From Nelumbo lutea (lineage: Eukaryota > Streptophyta > Magnoliopsida > Proteales > Nelumbonaceae), in the NCBI GenBank assembly GCA_022828595.1, contig JAKGHH010000001.1, forward strand, positions 74,520,401 through 74,584,400: DNA of 64,000 nt. The letters are read 5' to 3'. The position numbers and the translations under genes are program-made. Positions 55,201-64,000 of the stretch are shown in pieces. Position 1 is the stretch's first letter. Each line of letters begins with the position of its first letter. The notes under the pieces are model-generated. The model had not been told where the DNA came from. It did not search any database and saw nothing but the letters and a program-made list of their open reading frames with translations.

Positions 55201-55720
55201 ATAGAAGAAACACAACTTAGCCCCGGAGCGCTGGAGAGCAGTTGACGAGGAGTCGGGAAGCTCCTCACAACTGACTTTGTTAGAGAGGTCCATTACCAGA
55301 GTTGGGTAGCCAACCCAGTCCTGGTAAAGAAGGCCAACAGTAAATGGCGCATGTGCATCAATTACATTGACCTGAACCGAGCTTGTCCAAAGGATTGCTT
55401 CCCACTCCCCAATATTGATTGCCTGGTGAACACGACCTCAGGGCATGAGTTGTTGAGTTTCTTGGACGCTTACCCAAGCTATAACCAGATAAAAATGGAC
55501 CTTGCCAACGAAGAAAAAACAATTTTTATAACCGAACTAGGCATGTACTGTTACAAGGTCATGCCCTTCGGACTGAAAAATGCCAAAGCTACCTTCTAAA
55601 GACTTGTAAAAAAGTTGTTTGAGCCATTGATCGACAAGAAAATAGAATGTTATGTAGACGAAATGGTCATCAAAACTCAGTTTTCAAATGATTTAATAAA
55701 AGATTTGCACTATTTTTGAA
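55201..55720 (+). pseudogene. Reverse transcriptase of the Tat element
   Basis: Motifs are NPVLVKKANSKWRMCINYID, LLSFLDAYPSYNQIKMDLAN, YKVMPFGLKNAKATF (then a stop) and KKIECYVDEMVIKTQ. The catalytic YVDD box reads YVDE, which removes one metal-binding Asp. The Asp in FLDAYPSYNQ is kept. The stop after KATF and a frameshift at about 55690-55720 break the frame. Confidence 0.85.
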
Positions 55721-55723
55721 ATT

Positions 55724-56400
55724 TTGCGTAAGTATAACAAGAAACTAAAACCAAACAAGTGTGCCTTCGGTGTCACATCGGGTAAATTCCTAGGGTACAT
55801 CGTCAATCGGCGTGGCATTGAGGCCAACCCGGATAAAATTAAGGTTATCCTAGATATGAGACCACCTCGGAAATTGAAGGAGGTTCAGAGGTTGAATGGC
55901 CATATAGACGCCCTGAGCCGCTTCATGTCCAAATCGGCAGATCGCTGCCTGACTTTCTTTAAGGCGATTAAAAGCAAAGGCTTTGAATGGAATGATGAGT
56001 GCCAGCTCACATTCGATGAGCTCAAAAGATACCTCACTAGTATCCCAGTCTTAACCCGACCCGAGGAGGGTGATGTTTTGGAGTTGTACTTCTCTGCAAG
56101 TGACGAGGTAGTCAGCTCGGTACTGATAAGAGAAGTATATTGGGCCCAACAACCTATCTACTATGTAAGCAAAGTGTTGCAAGGGGTGGAGACGAGGTAT
56201 CCAGAGATCGAAAATTGGCGTATGCTCTAGTTGTTGCAGCTCGGAAGCTTCGCCCATACTTCCAAGCTCATACTGTCGTCGTCCTCACTAACAAGCCTCT
56301 GAGGCAAGTCTTGCTCAAGCCCGAGGTCTCTAGTAGGTTGACAAAGTGGGCCATCGAGCTCAGCAAATATGACCTCTAGTACAAGCCGTGAACTGCTATC
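55724..56400 (+). pseudogene. RT thumb and first RNase H of the Tat element
   Basis: The frame 55724-56230 has KPNKCAFGVTSGKFLGYIVN, NGHIDALSRFMSKSADRCL and LELYFSASDEVVSSVLIREV, then QQPIYYVSKVLQGVETRYPE. In the next frame come AYALVVAARKLRPYFQAHTV and KPEVSSRLTKWAIELSKYDL. One frameshift near 56215-56230 separates the parts. This is the degenerate RT-linked RNase H. Confidence 0.8.
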
Positions 56401-56559
56401 AAGGCCCAAGCCTTATCTGGCTTTGTCGCGGAATGCACTTTCAGCACCGAAGTCCCCAAGCCGACCGAGCCTGAGGCCCCCAGGTCAGATGAGCCCGAGG
56501 TTCCCAGGCCGGTTGAGCTCGAGCACCTTGAGGTAGCAACCAGTGTGGCTTCTCTCCTA

Positions 56560-56975
56560 GTTATATCAAACCCGAGCTGGGATGAGGAGCCCTGGATCCT
56601 TCACGTGGATGGCTCATCCAACCAGTAGGGCAGCGGAGATGAAATCGTTCTGTATGGGCCAAGCGGGGAGAAACTGGAGTATGCGTTATGCTTTGAGTTT
56701 GCGGAGTCCAACAATGAAGCAGAGTACGAGGCGTTAATAGCCAGGCTGGCTCTAGCAAATGAAGTGAAAGCCAAGCACATCGTCATCTGTAGTGATTCTT
56801 AACTCGTGGTCAACCAAGTTACAGGTGAATATGAAGCTCGCGAGCCAACCATGACCGCCTACTTAACCAAAGTAAGAGAGGCTCTATTCAACTTTCAGCC
56901 TCACTTCATCAAGCAAATCCCAAGATCTGAGAACGCTGAGGCCGACGCCCTATCCTGGTTAGCCAACACCAGTGA
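56560..56975 (+). pseudogene. Second (archaeal-type) RNase H of the Tat element
   Basis: WILHVDGSSNQ (stop) GSGDEIVLYGPSGEK, ESNNEAEYEALIARLALA, KHIVICSDS (stop) LVVNQVTGEYEAREP and ENAEADALSWLANT carry the D...E...D...D/H layout of an archaeal-type RNase H. Tat elements acquired this second domain. The catalytic residues are readable, but two stops interrupt the frame. Confidence 0.8.
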
Positions 56976-57149
56976 TAATACCATGAGAACCGTGTACATA
57001 GAGAACTTGCCTTGGCCTAACATTCTTGGGGGGGAAGGGGAGGTCAGTCCTATCGAGCAAGCAGAGCCAAGCTGGATCGACTTGCTCGTGAGCTTCCTGT
57101 TGCACGGGACCCTCCCTGCGGATCGTAATGCCGCCAGAAGGGTAGAGCG

Positions 57150-58248
57150 ATAGGCGGCCAAATACGTCATGATAGATGAATGGTTATACCGAAGGTTTAC
57201 ATGCTCCCCTATCTGCGCTACTTGCAACCTTCCGAGGCCGAACTCGTGCTCCGCGACACTCATGAGGGCCTATGTGGTGGACACTTGGGGAGCAGGGCTT
57301 TTGCCCAGAAAGCACTACAATAGGGATACTATTGGCCAACGATGAAGGCAGATGTGATCAAGCTCATCAGAAGATGCGATAAGTGCCAAAAGCACGCCAA
57401 CATCCACCACCAGCCCGCCACCGACCTGAAGTATCTCACCAGCCCGTGGCCTTTCGCACAGTGGGGGATCGATATACTCGAACCATTTCCGCCAGCGACA
57501 AGGCAGAGGAGGTTCTTAGTGGTGGCAGTTGATTATTTCACTAAGTGGGTAGAAGTTGAACCTTTCACAACGATCACAGCACGGAATGTGCATAACTTCT
57601 TCTAGAAGAATATAGTTTGTCATTTCGGACTACCCCGAATACTGATCTCTGACGATGGTAAGCAGTTTGAGGATATTAAATTCCAGAACTGGTGCAAAGA
57701 TATGGGAATTCAACAAAACTTCACCTCGGTGGCGCACCCTCAGGCAAACGGCCAAGCGGAGGTCACGAATAGAGCCATTCTCCGCAGACTGAAGGAACGC
57801 CTCGACCGAACTAAGGGACTATGGGTAGACGAGCTACCCAGTGTACTATGGGCTTATCGGACCACGATAAAGACTGCAACAGGCGAGACCCCCTTCAACC
57901 TCACTTATGGCACTGAAGCAGTCATCCCAACCGAGATCAAGGTTCCCACGCTACGTCTAGAAGTGTATGATGACAAAGCAAACGAAGACGAGCTATGCAC
58001 CAACCTCGACCTACTATAACGCCAGGGTCAAGAAGTGGAACCTCCGCGTCGGAGACCTAGTCCTTCATAAAGTTATAGTGCCTGAGCCCAGTGTTGGTAA
58101 GTTCGGGCCAAATTGGGAAGGACCCTACCGAGTAAAGCGGGTGCTCTGGGAAGAAACATTTGAGCTTGAAACCCTAGAAGGGAAACAAGTACCTCAAGCA
58201 TGGAATATTGTCAAATTAAGGCAATACTACCTGTATTCACCGAGTTGA
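57150..58248 (+). pseudogene. Integrase of the Tat element
   Basis: The zinc-binding N-terminus is near 57240-57400 (DTHEGLCGGHLGSRAF, IRRCDKCQKHANIHH). The core has WGIDILEPFPP (first Asp), ISDDGKQFE (second Asp) and HPQANGQAEVTNRAILRRLK (Glu). Next are VLWAYRTTIKTATGETPFNL and TYGTEAVIPTEI. The C-terminal domain ends NLRVGDLVLHKV and GKFGPNWEGPYRV, through 58248. The D-D-E triad is intact, but a stop (57603) and a frameshift at about 58015 break the frame. Confidence 0.85.
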
Positions 58249-58255
58249 GTGGAAT

Positions 58256-58545
58256 ACAAGTCACTCTCCCAGCCTAAGGGCCAAAATGCCAAGCTAACAA
58301 AAAACCTTGGCACTATAAGACCCAGTCACCTCTTCGGCATAGGCGAACTCTAGAAGGGGGTAGACCGTAGTTGCTCCTAGAGCCTAAGGGCCAAAACGCT
58401 GAACTAACAAAAGACCTCAGCACTATAAGACCCAGTCGTCTCTTCGGCATGGGCGAACTCCAAGAGAATGGACTATAAGCCGCTCCCCCAACATAAGGGC
58501 TAAAACACCGAGTTAACGAAAGACCTCAACGCCATAAGTAGCTCG
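58256..58545. repeat. 110-bp tandem repeat, about 2.6 copies, after integrase
   Basis: The unit contains CCTAAGGGCCAAAA, CTAACAAAAGACCT, CACTATAAGACCCAGTC and CTCTTCGGCAT. Copies start at about 58263, 58373 and 58483, and the last is partial. Confidence 0.85.
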
Positions 58546-58790
58546 TGTAATTTGAAACGATTCTTCAGTTACCCTTGCTTGTTGCCAGCTTGGCAGCTTG
58601 GGTAACCTATCTACATGCTTGGATAAAAAAAAAGAACCATTATAAGCGAAAAACAAACATTACCAAGGTTTTTATAAAAACAAAATAATAAAAGAAGGCC
58701 TAACGGTCTGGGAGAGTACTTTAAGAAAGAAAAAAAAAAGAGAGAGAGAGAGAACCGGGCTCAGCCACCTGGAAACAAGAGCAACCAGAC
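58546..58790 (+). other. Spacer between integrase-side repeat and antisense ORF
   Basis: It includes an A-rich stretch and a (GA)n run (58740-58752). No coding. Confidence 0.5.
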
Positions 58791-60695
58791 TCAAGGTCCC
58801 CCCACCTCTACATCCTTGTCGCTCTCCTCCAGGGAGTCAGGCTCCTCCTCCTCTGCAGTGTCCGCCATCTCCGGGGCCAGGTCCTTCATTGTCATGCCTT
58901 CAAGGTTAAGGCTAGAGAACTTCTTCTGGACCAACCATCGGCAAAGCTTGAACCCCAAGCGGTAGGATTTCAAGTCGTACTCGACCTGGAGGTCATGGAA
59001 CTGCTGGGACTCTTTAAAGTCCTCCACCACCTTAGCCCGCTCTTCCTCCACCGCGGCATCGAAGTTTTGGGTCCACTCGTGGAGCGTGGACACCAAGCTC
59101 TAGACTTGCTGACGAAGAAGCTCCCTCTCCGCCGTCACCCTCGAAGACTCCTCCCTGTAACGGACGTTCTCCTCAGACAATCAGGAGATCTACGCTTCCT
59201 AGTCCTTAACGAACAGCTCCTGGGCCTCGCTCCCCTTCTGAGCCTGGAGGATCTCACACCGGGCCTGGTCGAGCTCGCGTTAGAGCCTCCGCACTTTCGA
59301 CCTCTGTTTGGTGGTGTCCTGGGAGTGATTAACAGTCTGGCAGGCCATGGAGTGGATGGTGGAGTTCAGTTGCCGATAGAAAGCTGAGGTAGTAAAAAAA
59401 AGGGGAGGGGAGAAAAAGGGAAGAAGCAGGCACTTACCACCATGTAGTGAACCGAGGTCAGCTTGGAGAGCTGCCTAGGGTGCATCCCAGCCCAGTCTGC
59501 GATCTCCTCATGATTGACCGCTTGTCGGCTCCTCCGCGAGGCCACGAGGAAGTTGGTGATTCTTTCATCCCTCCCCTCGGTAGGAAATCGCGGGACGACG
59601 GTGGGGCCAGACCGCACGGTTGGAGGGTACTACTCCTGGGGTGGGACCTCTTCTTCTTCATCACCTCCCGTGGCTACTCACTCGAACAGCACAGGTGGGA
59701 CCTCCGGCGGCGGAACAAAGGTTGGGTCCGCAGCCTCGAACTCGGCGGCCCCAGAAGTGGACGCTTGGTCGGGGTGCGACCTCTTCGCCCTACGCTTCTG
59801 GTTTCTCAACAACAGGCAACGTGCATCCACACCAGATATGTTGGCTGCAAGAATCACAAGGCATTAGTCCAGCTCACAAAAAAAAAGAGAGAGAGAGAGA
59901 GAGAAGGCGACCTAAAAGTAACCTACCGGGGCTCAAGCCAGCTTGGACGAGCTTGTCCTCAACCAAGTAATCCAAACAGAGAAAGCCAACCCCCGCCCAA
60001 GACTGCAACGTTTCCCAAACCTTCGAGTCCAAGTCAATGCCCAGATCCTGAATGGTGGCCCTCCAGTGGGTTGGAAAGGGCCACCCCTCGGGGTTGCGAA
60101 CTACAAAATAACCCCAATTCCAGGCTAGGATCCTGTTAGGCAGCTCGTGGAGGACCTTAAAGCCCAGACAGGGGGAAAAGTAATAAGAGCACCTTTCTGG
60201 AGGGGCTCCGGGGGAGGCATTCTTCATCGATAGTATAGAAGCAAAGGTGTCGAGGGAAAGAGGAAGACAATACTCAAAGAACAGGGAAATAGTCCCCACC
60301 AAGTTCTGAACAAAGTTCGGGTGCAGTTGGTCTATGGTGACATTGAAGTGGTAAAGAACCTCCACTATCAGAGGGTGTAGAGAGAGTCAGAGGCCAGCCA
60401 TGAGCTGCTCTTCAAAAATCACGATCTCGTCTTGATCGTGTTCCTAGGGATAGTTGCCAGATGGGAGGTTGTAAATAAGATCCTTGGGGAGGTTGTAATG
60501 AAAGACTAGGGCCTGAAGTCTCTCCATAGACATGGAGGAAGGGCCAAAGCTATCCGGCTCCTGACCCTGGGAAGTGGAAGCCAAGTTACCAGAGGCTTCC
60601 CGAGCCTCCAAAGACTGCCCTTCGGGGAAACCCCAAGCTCCCCTCGAGCTCGAGGGGACCTCACCCTGGTTACCATCCCACGGGTACCCAGACAT
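58791..60695 (-). pseudogene. Antisense accessory ORF of the Tat element (PF04195-like + coiled coil)
   Basis: On minus, an ATG at 60695 gives MSGYPWDGNQGEVPSSSRG, then FHYNLPKDLIYNLPSGNYP. After stops, 60365-59874 encodes LYHFNVTIDQLHPNFVQNLV, FFEYCLPLSLDTF, CSYYFSPCLGFKVLHELP, and WGYFVVRNPEGWPFPTHWRA. This is the pattern of the 'putative gypsy type transposon' domain (PF04195) known from antisense ORFs of plant Tat elements. Downstream, 59320-58791 is Glu/Arg/Lys/Gln-rich with coiled-coil character and ends in an acidic tail (ADTAEEEEPDSLEESDKDVE). Function is unknown even for intact copies. Several stops (for example at about 60443 and 59100-59300) break it, or they mark introns. Confidence 0.75.
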
Positions 60696-61087
60696 TATTG
60701 GACAAGATAGGGGACTCACCAAAAAAAAATGAACTGAGAAAGTGACGCGAACGGGGAGAGCTTGAGCAAACAAGGCGAAGGCGCAACCTCAAAACCGAAA
60801 GCAAGGCAAGTTGGCATAAAAAAAAATGAGGCCTAGGGCCCTCCTATTTATAGCCACTATGCCCGAAAGCCAATGGCTCCGATTGAAGTGAATCCAAAGG
60901 CTCACAATAAAGACGGTCGCACATCTTCCAAAACTAAAGGCAGTTTGGTGCATTTTTTGGCGCCCGAAAAACCTAAAAACCACGTGCGGTCGGTCCGAGT
61001 AATTTTAATTGCGGGTCAAATCCACCCGTCATTTCGTGAACTCCCTGCGCTAGAGCAAGACCCTTAGCTCGAGGAGTGGGGGGCAAT
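60696..61087 (+). other. Region between antisense ORF start and 3' LTR, with polypurine tract
   Basis: This would hold the antisense promoter. On minus, CTATAAATAGGAGGG (plus 60840-60854) is a good TATA-type word 146 nt upstream of the antisense ATG. The polypurine tract GAGGAGTGGGGGGCAAT (61071-61087) precedes the 3' LTR. Confidence 0.6.
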
Positions 61088-61815
61088 TGATGGGGGGTGA
61101 TTTGACCCGACCTCCTAACCAGGTGACGCGTGGACATGACTCGACGTATGCGACAACTCAGCATGACAGTTTGGCTACAACTCGGCATAATGAGCCTACT
61201 GAAACCCAGCCTAAACAGCTCGCTATAGAGCAGCTTGCTGTAAGGCAGCTCACTATTGGAGCTCACTACAAAGGAGCTCGCTATTGAGTAACCCGGAGTC
61301 TTTGGAAAACTTCTTATCCGACAAGGCCATGCCTGTCAGACTGCTCCTACGTCTCTTGTCTGACGGCATAGCACCTGCCAGTCCAGAGGACTACGCCCAC
61401 GTCTCACGTCAGGCGGCGTTGTGCATGCCAGCTCTGCATAACGTCTCTCAACTGGCAGGACCATACTCTGCGACGGTTACCTGCACCAGTCGAATCAGCC
61501 TAGCGAATAACGGCTATAGCAGAGAATCAGAGGCGGTTACTCCCGATTTGACAAAACATCAGTATATAAAGGCTTCGATTTCCAAGGGGCAGGGGAATTT
61601 TTTTTTTTTTTGAGTAAGTGCGCATCTCCACTCTTAGATCATTTTCCTTTACAACTCTCTAGGCTCTTCACCGAGTTCTAACTTAAGCATCGGAGTGTTC
61701 CTGCCAGGCGAGCTCCCCGGGAATCCTTCATCTTCTTCTCCTTCTCAGGTACCATCCGTCGCCAGATAGGAGCGAGGTCCCTGCCAGCTAGGAGTGACTA
61801 GATCGCGCTATATCA
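61088..61815 (+). repeat. 3' LTR of the Tat element
   Basis: It starts TGATGGGGGGTGATTTGACC and ends CGCTATATCA. Collinear with the 5' copy, including GTATATAAAGGC (61562-61573), which is a better TATA box than in the 5' copy. Confidence 0.9.
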
Positions 61816-62345
61816 AATGGTTTTCACTATTGATCGGTCGGTTTTGGGTGACCAACTCCCCAACCCAATTAGGCCAGTTTGATTGGCCAAATACCTTGCA
61901 ACCGGACCTAACCGACCTGTAAAAACCCCTACCTACCCTATCAAGATCAATTCTACCCACCAATTCTAAGGTTGTTCTGGTCTTGGAAGGGTTTCCTTTC
62001 GAAGCTTTTACCATGGAACCATGCACAATATTTTATATAACAAACATGATTTTGAAGTGTGGAGCCACATCGCAGACCATGATTCCAAGGAGGGGCCATA
62101 GCATACAAGGACATGGAAGACCATGATTCATGGTTTTATCCACCTGTTAGTTGTCGAAGTAGATGAACCTGGGTTGAGAAAGAAGAAAGACAATCGAATT
62201 TTCTGGAAATAATGTAATGATGAGAAGGCCTATTTATTTATTTTTGGTAGGCGGTGTCTATACAAAATTGAGGATTAATACACCAAGGAAGCTTTGTGTA
62301 GCCACGTACGTAGGAATCAAAATCGATCCAGTGAAAATTAAAAAA
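61816..62345. other. Spacer between the Tat element and the At4g22030-like gene
   Basis: It starts with the second target-duplication copy AATGG (61816-61820). The GATCGGTCGGTTTTGGGTGA...ACCAACCGAC-like words at 61830-61940 look like another repeat end. The part close to 62345 is the probable 3' UTR of the minus-strand gene. Confidence 0.45.
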
Positions 62346-63642
62346 TTAGAAGAGCTTGCTTGCAAACTCTCTTGATGAAGATGCCGACGACGACGCAGCG
62401 AGATCTCTAAGCTCTGAAATGCTCCTACCAAGTTGTAATGCCACCCTCATTTCAAATAACTCTGCATTCTCTCTTCTCCCCGCTTTCCCTTCCTTAAGAG
62501 TGGACTTTATGTACCCTTCCATGAGTCTAAAGAAGCCAGCAGAGCTCCGGTACATCTCAAACACCATTCCTACTTGCCCACCATGCTCCAAGGTGTTCAC
62601 CACGTTTGCCATAACTCCAGCAACCACACCCAAAAACACAGCCCAAGATCCATGCAACGGCGATCCCACTCCCACCAAAGCAGACCCAACGGCAGCCAGG
62701 CCAGTGAGTAAAGGACCAGTAATTGCTAAGATCCTGCTAACTTTCAAAGCTAATTTGCTCAACCTCACATACTCTTGGATATCTTTCCTCTTCAGCACCT
62801 CTACAATCTGCTTCATTTCCTCTTCCAGCTTCCCACTCCAGCCGTTCTTCTCGGCTCTCCGATGGCTGCGGCGTTTCTGCTGTTGCGGCCACCACACAGC
62901 AGGCTCTACAGTTGCAGGGAACTTGTAAGAGCATTGTTCCAAGCAGGGGAAGGGGGTAGGCCTTGTCAAGCGCCAATACCTTCTCCATGGCGTCCTTGAC
63001 ATCCATAGCAGTAGGATTGCCAAGGGCAAGGATTGTTCGGATCTGCCCATTAAGCTGCTTGAACAGTCTAGCAGCGTTACGTTGTTCCTCCGCTAGTTGA
63101 GATGGCTGGATCTTGTTAATCACCAGCAGCATCCCAGTGGCTGCCGAATACAAAAGAGTGGATGAGAGCTTGAGCGCAACAAGTGGTGCTCCCACTACTC
63201 CACATGTTGCTGCAAGTGCTGCCATGGTTGCAGCGGCGATGGTAATTGAATTAATGGATGTGAGGAAGAGGTTGTTCCAGTTGTTCCGTTGCTTTTCGAT
63301 GTTGGCGTGCATCTCCGCCCTGTCTGCCGTGGCCTCCATGATCTCATAGAGCTCGGCAATCACGGTGAAGTTGGGGTGGTCATCAGCATCCATGTCGCCT
63401 CTTTTGGTAGTGGTAGCAACAGTTCTGGCCTGCCTTACTAGTTTGGGCTGCAGCTGTGTGGTTGTCGCCGTGCTTGTATATCCAGCAGCTCTCATGTTCA
63501 TTAATTCCTCCACCAAGTCCTGAGCTGGGAGTTTGGGGATAGCTGCAGATCGAGGTTTTGGAACATGGCCATGGAGAGTAGCTTGTATTACTCTTTTACA
63601 AGGAGATGAAGACAGGAATGTTGAAGCTTGGAGGGTGGACAT
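62346..63642 (-). CDS. At4g22030-like protein (probable F-box annotation), frameshifted
   Basis: The ATG at 63642 opens a frame good to about 62931 (about 237 aa). Homology continues in another frame from about 62923 to the stop at 62346 (about 192 aa), giving about 430 aa. The first part has a Ser-rich, transit-peptide-like start (MSTLQASTFLSSSP), IPKLPAQDLVEELMNMR, then KQRNNWNNLFLTSINSITIA and a long hydrophobic stretch (about 125-175), VINKIQPSQLAEEQRNAARL and VLALDKAYPLPLLG. The second has KFPATVEPAVWWPQ, MKQIVEVLKRKDIQEYVRLS, and two hydrophobic segments. This fits plant proteins labelled probable F-box At4g22030, although I see no F-box here and the function is unknown. At the break, ATG-CTC-TTA-C-AAG has one extra base relative to the expected frame. 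It may be a recent mutation or a sequence error, since the rest is free of stops. Confidence 0.7.
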
Positions 63643-64000
63643 TTGGTGTTGTTATTATTACTTTTTACTTTGGGAGCTGGAAGATAGTGATGAGGAATAA
63701 GTAGGCACCGGAGGTCTCACATTCACCACTCTCACTCTCACCTCTGCAGGTTTTATAGAAAGGGAAGAAGGGGACATACAAAAATATTATATTCAACGTG
63801 CCAACTGAATTTGTAGTTCTTTGGAGGAAAAGAAAAAGCAAAGGAAATAAGAAAGAGAAATTACCGGTAAAACCCTGACATATGACCATTTTGTTCTGTC
63901 CTCACTCATCTGTGGTAGGTACCCGGGGTTCACGCGATTCACTATTGACGGTCAATGGCAATTACCGGTAAAACCCTGAACTCTTACACGCTATTCCTTG
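63643..64000 (-). promoter_or_regulatory. Promoter region of the At4g22030-like gene
   Basis: On minus, CTATAAAACC (TATAAAA at plus 63751-63757) is a good plant TATA box about 110 nt upstream of the ATG. Further upstream, AATTACCGGTAAAACCCTGA occurs twice (63859-63878 and 63960-63979). Confidence 0.55.
63859..63979. repeat. 20-bp direct repeat pair with a telo-box-like core
   Basis: Two identical 20-bp copies of AATTACCGGTAAAACCCTGA lie 101 bp apart. Each contains AAACCCT, the plant telo-box core, and ACCGGT. They lie about 100-220 bp beyond the TATA box of the At4g22030-like gene and could be cis-elements or repeat ends. Confidence 0.8.

Larger units (their letters stand above)
51789..61815 (+). 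mobile_element. Complete-length Tat-lineage Ty3 element with antisense ORF
   Basis: LTRs lie at 51789-52544 and 61088-61815. Target duplication GATGG (51784-51788) / AATGG (61816-61820) matches at 4 of 5. The order is PBS, gag, zinc knuckle, protease, RT, RNase H, archaeal-type RNase H, integrase, tandem repeat, antisense ORF (58791-60695, minus), polypurine tract. Two RNase H domains, the TGGCGTCGTCTGTGGGAA primer site and an antisense ORF before the 3' LTR are marks of the Tat lineage. The pol frame is broken by a few stops and frameshifts, and catalytic residues are mutated. It still shows long open stretches, so it is younger than the 42.7-kb element. Confidence 0.9.

Noticed and set aside
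59447..60139. 230-codon plus-strand frame in the 3' part of the Tat element
   Set aside because: It is antisense to the PF04195-like frame, and its translation is low-complexity Arg/Gly/Pro with no domain.

Overview
This is nuclear DNA of a flowering plant, probably a woody species with a transposon-rich genome; the species cannot be read from the sequence. The evidence is GT-AG introns in recognisable plant gene families (SLAC1-type anion channel, BAP31-like ER protein, TRICHOME BIREFRINGENCE-LIKE, At4g22030-like), several Ty3/gypsy lineages known from plants, and many small AT-rich inverted-repeat elements. There is no operon structure, phage, CRISPR array or rRNA, and I saw no convincing tRNA.

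Host genes. (1) An S-type anion channel of the SLAH1/SLAH4 type lies on + at 3785-6304, with two coding exons that join in phase to give 385 aa. (2) A BAP31-like ER membrane protein lies on - at 24570-21323, with two exons that join to 222 aa ending in a KKxx ER-retrieval signal. (3) An At4g22030-like gene (annotated in plants as a probable F-box protein) lies on - at 63642-62346, about 430 aa, broken by one frameshift near 62924-62932. Two decayed relatives of gene 3 lie at 28440-29050 and 30935-31480, so a small gene cluster once stood here. (4) A TRICHOME BIREFRINGENCE-LIKE pseudogene lies on + at 50531-51460, still with a recognisable intron.

Transposons fill most of the rest. 2.5-3.4 kb: 3' end of a LINE. 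9.2-14.5 kb: a short LTR element (9194-11177) next to an oppositely oriented, internally deleted Ty3 element of the same LTR family, which itself carries a small hAT-like insertion. 29.8-30.7 kb: a solo LTR with a perfect 5-bp target duplication. 32.2-42.3 kb: a degraded minus-strand Tat-like Ty3 element with tandem arrays and an exact 484-bp duplication inside pol. 42.7-47.6 kb: a complete-length but dead chromodomain Ty3 element. 51.8-61.8 kb: a complete-length Tat-lineage Ty3 element with LTRs, tRNA primer site, gag, protease, RT, two RNase H domains, integrase and a long antisense accessory reading frame before the 3' LTR. Between these are MITEs, TIR elements and AT-rich sequence with no gene that I can see.

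The three expressed-looking host genes do unrelated jobs: anion transport, ER membrane traffic, and an unknown role. Their proximity is not evidence of a shared pathway. The most unusual items are the antisense accessory frames of the two Tat elements, the exact 484-bp pol duplication, the 36-nt-apart alternative splice donors in the channel gene, the decayed At4g22030-like cluster, and a 0.7-kb C-poor minisatellite.
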